From assembly GCA_000381625.1 (NCBI GenBank), contig KB906767.1, forward strand, positions 5,447,357 through 5,511,356: a DNA stretch of 64,000 nucleotides. Direction: 5' to 3'. Both the position numbers and the translations under genes were made by a program. Positions 25,916-34,317 of the stretch are shown here, piece by piece (position 1 is the first letter of the stretch; every line of letters begins with the position of its first letter). Source of the stretch: Bryobacterales bacterium KBS 96. Lineage in GTDB: Bacteria; Acidobacteriota; Terriglobia; Bryobacterales; Bryobacteraceae. The notes beneath the pieces were generated by a model. It searched no databases. It was not told where the DNA came from and saw only the letters and a program-made list of their open reading frames with translations.

Positions 25916-27028
25916 ATGTTACTTTCCCGATTTTCTTTTCCCACGACAATCCTCTTCGGCTCGGGCGCTATCGACCGTCTTCCGGACGAACTCGCCGCGC
26001 GCGGCATGCACCGCCCTCTCCTGGTTACCGACGCCGGGCTGGTGAACACGCCCGCTGCCGCCCGCGTGCGCAAGCTGATTCCGCATGCGCCGGTGTTCTC
26101 CGCCGTCGATCCGAACCCCACGGAAAAGAACGTACTCGACGGCGTTGCTTTCTATAAGGAACACGATTGCGATAGCATCATCGGGCTTGGCGGCGGGTCG
26201 CCTATCGATGCCGCAAAAGCGATTCGCCTGAAAATCACGCATCCGCTCGATCTCGCCGAGTACGACGACAACATTGGCGGCGATGCGAAGATTACGGCGA
26301 ATCTCCCCCGCTATATCGCGATTCCCACGACGGCAGGCACCGGCAGCGAAGTCGGACGCTCCACGGTCATCACCATTGCGGCGACCAACCGCAAGACCGT
26401 CGTCTTTAGCCCGCATCTCATTCCCGATCTCGCGCTCGCCGACCCGGAACTGACGACCGGCATGCCGCCGAAGATCACCGCGGGCACCGGCATGGATGCA
26501 TTCACGCATAATGTGGAGGCGTATCTGTCGAAAGGTTTTCAACCCATCTGCGATTCGATCGCGCTGGGCGGCGCAAAGATCGTTTACGATCGCCTGCCGC
26601 AAGTGATGAAGCAACCGGACGACATCGAATCGCGCGGCCAGATGATGATCGCGGCGATGATGGGCGCTATCGCGTTTCAAAAGGGGCTTGGGGCCGTGCA
26701 TTCGCTCGCTCATCCGCTCTCGAGCGAGTTCGGCATGCACCACGGCACAAGCAATGCCGTGCTCTTGCCCGCGGTTCTCGAGTACAATCGATCCTCGGTC
26801 CCCGATCGTTTTCGCGATCTGGCTCGCGACCTTGGCAAAGATATCGCTGAATGCACGCGCGAGTTAAATGAGGTCTGCGGCATCACTCCCCGGCTACGCG
26901 ACTATGGCATACCGGAAAGCGCGCTGCCCATGCTCGCGGATAAAGCAGTTGAGGACGGTTGCCATCTGTTGAACCCGCGGGCCTGCACGCGCGAAGATTT
27001 ACTGGCTCTTTACAAGCAGGCGTGGTAA
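25916..27028 (+). CDS. Iron-containing alcohol dehydrogenase
   Basis: This 370-residue cytoplasmic enzyme has the group III alcohol dehydrogenase pattern: GLGGGSPIDAAKA for NAD (about 90-102), PTTAGTGSEV (137-146), and metal-site segments GMDAFTH (192-198), HSLAHP (262-267) and MHHGTSN. The start is uncertain: ATG at 25916 matches the family N-terminus but has no clear ribosome site, and a GTG at 25883 is also in frame. It follows the ligase gene by 55 bp. In the pathway it could oxidise an alcohol group to the aldehyde. Confidence 0.9.
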   Translation: MLLSRFSFPTTILFGSGAIDRLPDELAARGMHRPLLVTDAGLVNTPAAARVRKLIPHAPVFSAVDPNPTEKNVLDGVAFYKEHDCDSIIGLGGGSPIDAAKAIRLKITHPLDLAEYDDNIGGDAKITANLPRYIAIPTTAGTGSEVGRSTVITIAATNRKTVVFSPHLIPDLALADPELTTGMPPKITAGTGMDAFTHNVEAYLSKGFQPICDSIALGGAKIVYDRLPQVMKQPDDIESRGQMMIAAMMGAIAFQKGLGAVHSLAHPLSSEFGMHHGTSNAVLLPAVLEYNRSSVPDRFRDLARDLGKDIAECTRELNEVCGITPRLRDYGIPESALPMLADKAVEDGCHLLNPRACTREDLLALYKQAW

Positions 27029-27063
27029 GTGTGCGGCCTCTCCATCTCCAGGTCGCCTTCACT

Positions 27064-27094
27064 CAGAGCCGCCTTGCGTAAGCAAGCGGGTTCT
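27064..27094. repeat. Dispersed repeat family B, partial copy
   Basis: AGAGCCGCCTTGCGTAAGCAAGCGGGTT matches the right part of the copy at 52053-52089 nearly base for base. The left hairpin arm is missing. It fills part of the 112-bp gap after the alcohol dehydrogenase gene. Confidence 0.65.
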
Positions 27095-27140
27095 TGAACA
27101 AACTCAATTCGCTGCTCTCAAACCGCTACGATCATAAGGC

Positions 27141-28100
27141 ATGGCCAAGAACTTCACTGAGCTCTCCGAGCGCGAAATCCTGGCGCTCGCCATCTCTCTC
27201 GAAGAGGAGGACGGCCGTATCTACGCCGATTTTGCCGATGGCTTGCGCGACGATTATCCGGCCACGGCCGAAATTTTCAGGAGCATGCAAGCCGAGGAAG
27301 ACTCGCACCGGCGCAGCCTCATCGAGCTATACCAGCAGCGTTTCGGCGATCACATCCCGTTGCTGCGCCGTCACGACGTCAAGGGCTTCGTGGAGCGGAA
27401 GCCGGTATGGCTCGTGCGTCCGCTCGGCATTCAGACTGCCCGCAAACAAGTCGAGATTATGGAGTTGGAAACGCGGCGCTTCTACGAGCGGGCAATCGAG
27501 CGGACTAGCGACGCCTCGACGCGCAAGCTCCTCGGCGATTTAGCCGAAGCCGAGCGCCAGCATTCCGCGCTGGCCGACGCCCTCGAAGAACAGCAATTGA
27601 CGCCGGAGCGGCGCGGCCAGGAAGAGGAATCCCAGCGCCGCCTGTTTCTCCTGCAAATTGTGCAGCCCGGACTCGCGGGTTTGATGGACGGCTCCGTCTC
27701 CACGCTGGCGCCCGTCTTTGCGGCGGCATTCGCCACACAGAACACCTGGGATGCCTTTCTGGTGGGAATGGCCGCTTCGGTCGGTGCGGGCATCTCCATG
27801 GGATTCGCCGAGGCGCTCTCCGACGATGGATCGTTGACAGGCCGCGGCCGGCCGCTTGTGCGCGGCGGCGTCTGCGGCCTCATGACGACCGCGGGAGGAA
27901 TCGGCCATACGTTGCCATTTCTGATTCCCGATTTTCACGTGGCGCTCAGCGCGGCCATTGCCGTGGTAGCCGTGGAACTGGCCGCCATCAGCTTCATCCG
28001 GCATCGCTATATGGACACGCCCTGGTTTCCCACTGCGGTGCAAGTCGTCATAGGGGGCGTGCTCGTGTTTCTGGCTGGTGTTTTTATTGGTAAATCGTAG
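27141..28100 (+). CDS. mbfA: Membrane-bound ferritin-VIT1 metal transporter (MbfA-like)
   Basis: This 319-residue protein joins an N-terminal ferritin-like four-helix domain (about 1-160) to a C-terminal VIT1/CCC1 membrane domain (about 170-319). The di-iron ligands are visible as [27 protein letters not shown] and EAERQH. The membrane half starts [17 protein letters not shown] and has [16 protein letters not shown]. Er-VIT proteins of alpha-proteobacteria (MbfA) export iron from the cytoplasm and protect against peroxide. The same role is likely here. No Fur or Irr box was identified. Confidence 0.9.
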   Translation: MAKNFTELSEREILALAISLEEEDGRIYADFADGLRDDYPATAEIFRSMQAEEDSHRRSLIELYQQRFGDHIPLLRRHDVKGFVERKPVWLVRPLGIQTARKQVEIMELETRRFYERAIERTSDASTRKLLGDLAEAERQHSALADALEEQQLTPERRGQEEESQRRLFLLQIVQPGLAGLMDGSVSTLAPVFAAAFATQNTWDAFLVGMAASVGAGISMGFAEALSDDGSLTGRGRPLVRGGVCGLMTTAGGIGHTLPFLIPDFHVALSAAIAVVAVELAAISFIRHRYMDTPWFPTAVQVVIGGVLVFLAGVFIGKS

Positions 28101-28136
28101 CAGGGGGCTCGCGGCGCGGATAAGCGTATGCATCGC

Positions 28137-28211
28137 ATGTGGCGCCCGCTTCAGCGTGCTGCGGTGAACTTCAGTTCGCCGTTTCCGCTCCCGCAGACCG
28201 CCGGCTAAAGT
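28137..28211. repeat. Diverged dispersed repeat
   Basis: TGTGGCGCCCGCTTCAGCG followed by CTTCAGTTCGCCG and TCCCGCAGACCGCCGG resembles a decayed form of the element at 20894-20960, with the same order of a CGTGCTG block and a GAACTTC block. Similarity is partial. It sits upstream of the toxin-antitoxin pair. Confidence 0.4.
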
Positions 28212-28270
28212 TCTCAACCGAGTGCCCATGGGCCTGCGGCCGAAATTGATAAAGACGCCCGCTCTCCTGC

Positions 28271-28300
28271 ACCGAACCGCGACCGTGAGGGAGCGGACGC
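28271..28300 (+). repeat. Dispersed repeat family A, copy 2
   Basis: ACCGAACCGCGACCGTGAGG and the following GAGCGGACGC match the first 30 bases of the copies at 3481 and 52119 with one to two changes. This copy is intergenic and loses similarity after position 30. Confidence 0.8.
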
Positions 28301-28339
28301 CGTTTGACATGCTTGCGATTCGCCCTTACGCTGAAAGGC

Positions 28340-28564
28340 ATGGAAGTGCATCTTACACCGGAGAAGGAGAGCCAACTCCATCAAGTTGCGAGACGAACCG
28401 GCAAAGGCACGGCCGAGTTGGTACAGGATGCCGTCGATCGATTTCTTGAATACGATGCTCGCTTCATTGAGGCCGTGGAGCAAGGGCGCGCCGCGGCGCG
28501 CTGCGGCGAACTGGTGGAGCACGAGGCGGTGGTGGAGCGTATTGAGCGGATGCTGCGCTTGTAA
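28340..28564 (+). CDS. Antitoxin-like protein of a ParD/CopG-type pair
   Basis: This 74-residue protein begins MEVHLTPEKESQLHQVARRT, the beginning of a short ribbon-helix-helix-like domain (beta strand, then two helices), and has an acidic, helical C-terminus that would wrap the toxin. The ATG at 28340 follows a GAAAGG ribosome site. Its stop codon touches the ATG of the toxin gene (TAAATG), the usual antitoxin-toxin order. The product would repress its own operon and neutralise a ParE-like toxin. The partner gene is broken, so it may now be a solitary antitoxin. Confidence 0.75.
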   Translation: MEVHLTPEKESQLHQVARRTGKGTAELVQDAVDRFLEYDARFIEAVEQGRAAARCGELVEHEAVVERIERMLRL

Positions 28565-28839
28565 ATGCGCGTTCGCTGGAGCGGCACTGCAGCCGACGAT
28601 TTAGCCCGCATAGTCGAGTACGTTCGCGAAGATAATGTTTTGGCCGCTCGGCGCATTGCAAGCGAAATTTTCCAATCGATCGCGGATTTAGCGAGCATGC
28701 CCGGAAGGGGCTGGGTTGACACGCGGAAGGTACCCGGGAATTGCTGCTTACGCGGCTGCCTTACATTGTCGTTTACGAGATTATCCACGATCGGATACAG
28801 ATCCTTCGTATTCGACACGCGGCACAAAACTGGCCCTGA
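28565..28839 (+). pseudogene. ParE/RelE-type toxin gene with frameshift
   Basis: The first 54 or so codons read MRVRWSGTAADDLARIVEYV, LAARRIASEIFQSIADL and MPGRGWVDTR, a typical ParE N-terminus. The rest of the family pattern continues only in the next frame from 28729: GTRELLLTRLPYIVVYEI, then IQILRIRHAAQNWP and a stop at 28837-28839. The break lies at about 28726-28730 in CGGAAGGTACC. As it stands the toxin is inactive unless the shift is a sequence error or recoded. ParE toxins poison DNA gyrase; RelE relatives cut mRNA on the ribosome. Confidence 0.85.
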
Positions 28840-28938
28840 TCGCGTTGCCGCCGCGAATGGGGTACGCCATCCTACGCGAATCCTGTGACTCCCAAATCTT
28901 AGACAGATAGCCGCAAACTAACGGCACTTACGATCGCG

Positions 28939-29796
28939 CTATTTTTGGCGAAACCAGGCGTTTGCCGGATGTGGAACGGGGGTCTGCACGGCTGGTGGCA
29001 CGGCTTCCGTGGCCGGCCAGCGTTTGAAGCTGCCGGCGATAATATGGGCGTTGAAATAGTAATATTTACTGAGGACATCATAATTCATCTGCCACATGAC
29101 GCGTGTATCTGCAGAGCGCTGTAGCTGTGCGGCGTCCAAAGCCTTAATGAGTACAGAACGCGCCGATTCATTATTCGCGCCAATCTCGACCTGAACTTGC
29201 CGGAACAACATGGTGGGCAGAGTCCCTTCTGTGATGCCAACATTCCTTTCCTGTGCCACTTGTCGCAATATCAGCTTCACAACCGTGTCCAGCTGCCGCG
29301 TTTCCTTCGGAAATGTGATCGGGGTATCTAACACCGGCTGAAACGGGATAATGTTGCCGTTTTCGTCTTTGGTAAGGACTTGTACGATGTGCGAGTAATC
29401 ATTACCGGAATGGCGAACAGCAAAATAGGGAAGGTTGTCTGATTCTTTATAATCTTGCAAGAGAGCATCAATTGTCTTGATCTCCGCCGCTCGATCGTAG
29501 GGGCTCGCCAGCTCATTAAAAGTAAATTTGAAAGGCAAATACTTACGGGTTGCAATTGAAAGGGAAACAGGATCGCTCTTTTTGAGAAAACCGGGGACGT
29601 TGTTCTGTAAATCTTCTTCATTACTAATAGGGCCTTCTTCGTAAGTGATCCGCCATCCACACTGATTCTCAAGCTGCTGCGCGACATTTTGCAGTGGTCT
29701 CGGATCAGCTGGGTCGCTGGTCAGTGTGATTGACGCGCTAAGGGCGACATGGGCCATCACGAATGAAGCAAACAAACACGTAAGTGACAATTTCAT
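28939..29796 (-). CDS. Secreted hypothetical protein
   Basis: This 285-residue protein has a signal peptide (KLSLTCLFASFVMAHVALSA) and a mature part with no domain I recognise. A C-terminal region with ARSVLIKALDAAQLQRSADT and MWQMNYDVLSKYYYFNAH recalls small beta-alpha STN-like domains, but this is weak. The ATG at 29796 begins right at the signal peptide. Base use is visibly AT-richer than in neighbouring housekeeping genes. It follows the frameshifted secreted gene by 16 bp on the same strand, so the two form one unit. Confidence 0.65.
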   Translation of the reverse strand: MKLSLTCLFASFVMAHVALSASITLTSDPADPRPLQNVAQQLENQCGWRITYEEGPISNEEDLQNNVPGFLKKSDPVSLSIATRKYLPFKFTFNELASPYDRAAEIKTIDALLQDYKESDNLPYFAVRHSGNDYSHIVQVLTKDENGNIIPFQPVLDTPITFPKETRQLDTVVKLILRQVAQERNVGITEGTLPTMLFRQVQVEIGANNESARSVLIKALDAAQLQRSADTRVMWQMNYDVLSKYYYFNAHIIAGSFKRWPATEAVPPAVQTPVPHPANAWFRQK

Positions 29797-29812
29797 TGTT
29801 AGATGCCTTTTG

Positions 29813-30686
29813 TTACTGCTGGAAACGGAATGCTTTAGACGAAGACTGTCCGGCCCTGGATGACTTGACAGAAGTTCCGTCAATAGTCAGTTGTAATGAA
29901 TTTGTGTTTCCCTGATTCGTTGAACCGTAGGGCAGGAAGCTGCTCGTTCCACTGGTATTAATTTGCATTTGCTGCGGAACGGTAATGATACAAGGCAGTG
30001 CTAACCCTTTTTTGGCTCGATAATACTGGTAGTAGGCTGCTGAACTGGGGCTCAATCCAATATAGTCAGTTTTATAACTATTATTATTCTGAACCCACCA
30101 TCTGCCGCCGGTTATCTGCGTTAGTTCTGCGACCGGGTCCCCAGGAGAATGGCAACCATCTGTTCCGCCGAATGGCGAAGTTTCGTTGACAACCCTTCCG
30201 CGAAATTGCTCTCCTTGGGCGGCATTAAAGAGATTCCCTTGAAATTCGGCTTGAGTAGTATTTCCATCGGCTGTATCCCAAGTTCCCAGGGCAGTGGATG
30301 ACTCACCAGGTGGGATATTTACGGGAGAGGCCAGATTCACGGCGTCCGGCCCGGCCTGGCTGCCATCCGCGTAGTGGGAAGTGATGTATGAGACGGGACC
30401 GGCGTTGCAGACAGGTGAGACCACAGTTCCCGTCGTGACCACTGTTTGGGCAACCGTACAGCCGGGTTCGGGAGCGGTGGGAGATTGGGCTGTAAGCGAA
30501 AAGGCGCCACTTGCGGGATCGATACTCCAGTCACTTGCCGTCATTGACGAGAATGGGGTTTGGATTGGCGGCCAATGTTTGGGCTCGGCCAATGCCTACT
30601 AAGAGAAGAAGTATCCCAGCAAACACTACCGATCGAGTTGGAGCATGTCGCACTTCAGCAGATAACGCAAAGAAAGCAGGTTTCAT
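29813..30686 (-). pseudogene. Secreted protein gene split by a +1 frameshift
   Basis: A good signal peptide starts at the ATG at 30686 (RSVVFAGILLLLVGIGRAQT) and continues LAANPNPILVNDG, then stops at 30531-30533. The next frame is open over the same place and reads SDWSIDPASGAFSLTAQSP and on to a stop at 29813, with cysteines and Ser/Thr-rich secreted-type sequence such as GGRWWVQNNNSYKTDY. One base skipped near 30540 joins the two. The alternative is two separate frames, but the long frame has no own signal peptide. The function is unknown. Confidence 0.65.
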
Positions 30687-31008
30687 ACGATTGTTGTTTG
30701 ACCATGGGCATTCGATTCCCAATTGGGCTGAATATTGTTATATTAACTATTATTAATAATAAAGCGAGTTATATGATTTAATCATTACGGATTAGTCCGA
30801 TAATTATTAAAAACATTGCTGGTCCGAGAGGCAGAGGGATATGGCGCGGCAGAGGGCGGGCTGAGCCGGCGCCCCCCGACCCCTGACACACGCCGACGAT
30901 TCCTTACACATTCTCCCTGCGTTTGCAATAATTTAGCTACCAATCGGCGGTAACCTTAGGAACCGGGAAACCATCGTTACAGGTACAAAGGCGGGCTGGT
31001 CAACCCAA
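30687..31008. other. AT-rich intergenic region before the receptor-like gene
   Basis: The 322-bp region between divergent genes is strikingly AT-rich at 30725-30815, including TTATTAATAATAA, then GC-rich again from 30825. It probably holds the promoter of the frameshifted secreted gene and of the GTG-started receptor-like gene. I found no gene in it. Confidence 0.55.
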
Positions 31009-34000
31009 GTGCGACGAATCGCGTGTTCTCTTTTACTGCTGGCGGCGGGCTGCTGTGTTCTCGCGGCGCAGAGTGGGGTTGTCCGCTCGGACGGCCAGCC
31101 GATTCCCGGCGCAACTGTCACGGTCACAAATGGCGGCAAGACGTTTTCCACCGTAACGGACACAAACGGCCGGTACCAGTTTCCGCCGTTCGGGTCTGGA
31201 CCTTCCACCGTCGAAATCCGAATGTTCGGCTTTGACCCGTTAAAGCAGCAGGTCGACTTCAGCGCGTCGAAAACCGCGAATTTTGAACTGAAGCTGACCG
31301 TATCGCCGATGGCGCAACGACTGCTGGGGCTTGCGCGGCGGCAGAGCGGGGAAGGTGAACAGGGTCTAAGCGTCGCACCCCAACTTCCCGGAGCAGGCGG
31401 CACGCCAGGCGCGTCGGCGCAAGCCGCGCTGCAAGCGGCGCTCAACGGCGGCGAGCCGGCGCAGTTCACACCGTCGTTGCCGGCGAGCGGCGGGGAGAAT
31501 AGCGAATCGTTTCTTGTCTCTGGAAGCTTGAGCCAAGGCTTGGCGCAGAATGCGAGGCCCGACACCAACGGCTTTGGATTGTCTGGGTTTGGAGGCGGCC
31601 CGAGCCCCGGAATGTCCGCGGCTTCCGGTGGGGATTTCGGAAGCGAGAATGAACAGGGAGCGGGAGGGCAAAGTCCCGGGATCGCCGGCGGATTTGCCGG
31701 CCGCGGTGGAGGCCCTGGCGGCGGCCGCGGCGGGTTCGGAGGTCCCGGCGGCGGTGGCTTTGGAGGTCCGGGGCGCGGCCCTCGCGGGAATAGCCGGTTC
31801 CGCGGAACCAATTTCGGCAACCATCGGCGCCCTAGCCAGATTCATGGGATGGCCTCATTCCAACTGAGCAACTCAGCGGTGAATGCGAAACCCTTTTCCA
31901 TCACCGGCCAGGACGTGGTGCAGCCATCGTATGCGCAGAGCCGTTTTAGTTTGATACTCGGCGGACCGCTCATGATTCCGAAGCTGGTGAAAGATCCATC
32001 GACATTCTTCTTCATCAGCTACTTCGGCACACGAAACCGCAACCCTTTCTCGGCGGTCGCCACCGTGCCCACGGAATTGGAACGAGGCGGGGATTTCTCG
32101 CAGAGCCTGCAATCCGGCGGACCGCTGCAAATCTTCGATCCGGCGACGCACCAGCCGTTTCCCGGCAACGTCATCCCAGCGAATCGCCTGAATCCGATTG
32201 CGCTGAATTTGCTCAATTACATTCCTCTGCCGAACCAGCCTGGACTCGTCAATAACTACCAATTCCTGTACTCGCCCGCGCAGAACACCGATAACTTCGG
32301 GCTCCGCCTGCAGCGCAATATGGGGACCAAAGACAGGCTGGCGTATCAACTCAATTATCAGAATCGCAGCAGCCAGCAAGCGCAAACCTATCAGTTTCTG
32401 GACGCGCTCGACGGTTCCGGCATTCGCACCGGCTTGACCTGGACGCACAATCTGACGCTGCTCGCGGTAAACAGCCTGCAGTTCACGTTTAACCGGAATA
32501 ACAACCAGGCGCTCCCGTTTTTTGCGAATGGGGCCGATGTCGCGGCACAGCTTGGCATTCAGGGCACGTCCACGAATCCGTTGAATTATGGGCCGCCGAA
32601 TCTCAGTTTCACCAATTTCGGTTCTCTGACGGATTCGTCATTCACGCTCACAAGAAATCAGAGCCAGGCGCTCGGAGACAACGTGGTGCTGACGAAAGGT
32701 GAGCACACCATTTCATTTGGCGTGCAATTCCAACGGAACGACCTGTCGACTGAGACGGACCAGAACGGGCGCGGCTCTTTCATGTTTACGGGCCTTGCGA
32801 CCAGCGCTCTAGCGAAGGGCCAGCCGGTTGCCAATACCGGTTACGATCTGGCGGATTACCTGCTGGGATTGCCCGAGCAGGCGTCGATTACATACGGTAA
32901 TTCCAGCCTCTATTTCAACCAGAACGTCTGGAGCGCCTACGTCCAGGACGACTTTCGCGTGCACCCGCGCTTCACCATTCTCGTCGGACTGCGCTACGAA
33001 TATTTCCAGCCGTTCCAGGAAAAATACGGTGTGCTAACGAACCTGGACATCGCGCCCGATTTTACGGGCGCGGCGGTGGTGACGCCGCAATCGATTGTCG
33101 GTCCATATACCGGAGCGTTCCCCATCGGTCTGATCAATTCGGATTACAACAACTTCGGGCCGCGTGTCGGACTCGCCTGGAAAGTGCCGGGCATCAAGCG
33201 TTCGACCGTAATCCGCGCCGGCTATGGGATTTATTACAACGGGCAGGCATATAACCAGTTCGCGCTGAGGCTCGCGCAACAGCCGCCGTTCGCGGTTTCG
33301 AACAATATCGTTTCGAGCGCCGCGAACGACCTCACCTTGCAAACCGGGCTGCTCGGTGTCGTGCCCGGCAAGAACACATTGAATACCTACGCCGTGAACC
33401 GGTTCTACAAAACGCCCTATGCGCAGACGTGGAATTTCTCCATCCAGCATGAACTGGGGCGCGGCATGTTCGTTGAAGGAACTTATCTGGGAACGAAGGG
33501 CACTTACCTTGACGTGTACACGTCGCCGAATAGCGCGCCGCCCGGCACGCCGTTGAACTCGGAAAACCGCTTGCCGATCCCGAACGCCACCACGTTCACG
33601 TTCGATACGCCGGTGGGCAATTCGAGCTACAATGGCGCGCAACTCCGTTTCTCCGAGCGCTTCAACCGGGGCCTGTCGTTTCGCGCGACCTATACGTTTT
33701 CGAAATCGATTGATGATGCTTCGGTGTTCGCCGGCACGGTTGCTCAGAATTATCGTGATATCGGCGCCGAGCGCGGCCTGTCGAGCTTCGACCACCGGCA
33801 TGTCTTCGATATGAACTGGGTGCTGTCGTCGCGCTACGGAGTGAACCGCACAAGCTTTACCGCGCGGCTGCTGAGGGACTGGACTCTTAGCGGCGGCATT
33901 ACCGCGGAAACCGGCAGCCCACTGACTGCGCAGATTCTCGGAAGCCAGGCAAACATCGCAGGCTCGGGCAATGTTGGAAGCGGGCGCGCCGATGCGACGG

Positions 34001-34314
34001 GCGAGAGTCTGGCATCGAGCTCGTACCTGTTTAATCCGGCCGCCTTTACCCTTCCGCTGCCTGGTCAATACGGCAACGCCGGCAGGAACACGATTCCCGG
34101 GCCCGGCCTGTTTTCAGTGAATGCGGCATTCGGACGATCGTTCCAATTCGGCGATACTCGCCGGCGGCTGGAGTTCCGCGCGCAGGCGACTAACCTCTTC
34201 AACAACGTGAACTATTCCAGCTACAACACCGTGGTGAATGCAACCAACTACGGGCTGGCGACGGGAGCGGAAGCGATGCGTTCCTTAAGTCTGGTGGTCC
34301 GGTTTCGGTTCTAA
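31009..34314 (+). CDS. TonB-receptor-like outer-membrane protein with carboxypeptidase-regulatory domain
   Basis: This 1101-residue protein starts with a signal peptide (CSLLLLAAGCCVLAAQSG) and a CarboxypepD_reg beta-sandwich (GQPIPGATVTVTNGG, TDTNGRYQFPPFGSG). Residues about 170-265 are a low-complexity Gly-rich stretch (GGGPGGGRGGFGGPGGGG) where a TonB plug is usually expected. The rest is an outer-membrane barrel with many aromatic strands, ending VVRFRF. This is the acidobacterial Oar-like group, thought to import complex carbohydrates or peptides. The start is a GTG. It is 3 bp before the VWFA gene and is likely co-transcribed. Confidence 0.85.
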   Translation: MRRIACSLLLLAAGCCVLAAQSGVVRSDGQPIPGATVTVTNGGKTFSTVTDTNGRYQFPPFGSGPSTVEIRMFGFDPLKQQVDFSASKTANFELKLTVSPMAQRLLGLARRQSGEGEQGLSVAPQLPGAGGTPGASAQAALQAALNGGEPAQFTPSLPASGGENSESFLVSGSLSQGLAQNARPDTNGFGLSGFGGGPSPGMSAASGGDFGSENEQGAGGQSPGIAGGFAGRGGGPGGGRGGFGGPGGGGFGGPGRGPRGNSRFRGTNFGNHRRPSQIHGMASFQLSNSAVNAKPFSITGQDVVQPSYAQSRFSLILGGPLMIPKLVKDPSTFFFISYFGTRNRNPFSAVATVPTELERGGDFSQSLQSGGPLQIFDPATHQPFPGNVIPANRLNPIALNLLNYIPLPNQPGLVNNYQFLYSPAQNTDNFGLRLQRNMGTKDRLAYQLNYQNRSSQQAQTYQFLDALDGSGIRTGLTWTHNLTLLAVNSLQFTFNRNNNQALPFFANGADVAAQLGIQGTSTNPLNYGPPNLSFTNFGSLTDSSFTLTRNQSQALGDNVVLTKGEHTISFGVQFQRNDLSTETDQNGRGSFMFTGLATSALAKGQPVANTGYDLADYLLGLPEQASITYGNSSLYFNQNVWSAYVQDDFRVHPRFTILVGLRYEYFQPFQEKYGVLTNLDIAPDFTGAAVVTPQSIVGPYTGAFPIGLINSDYNNFGPRVGLAWKVPGIKRSTVIRAGYGIYYNGQAYNQFALRLAQQPPFAVSNNIVSSAANDLTLQTGLLGVVPGKNTLNTYAVNRFYKTPYAQTWNFSIQHELGRGMFVEGTYLGTKGTYLDVYTSPNSAPPGTPLNSENRLPIPNATTFTFDTPVGNSSYNGAQLRFSERFNRGLSFRATYTFSKSIDDASVFAGTVAQNYRDIGAERGLSSFDHRHVFDMNWVLSSRYGVNRTSFTARLLRDWTLSGGITAETGSPLTAQILGSQANIAGSGNVGSGRADATGESLASSSYLFNPAAFTLPLPGQYGNAGRNTIPGPGLFSVNAAFGRSFQFGDTRRRLEFRAQATNLFNNVNYSSYNTVVNATNYGLATGAEAMRSLSLVVRFRF

Positions 34315-34317
34315 GCG

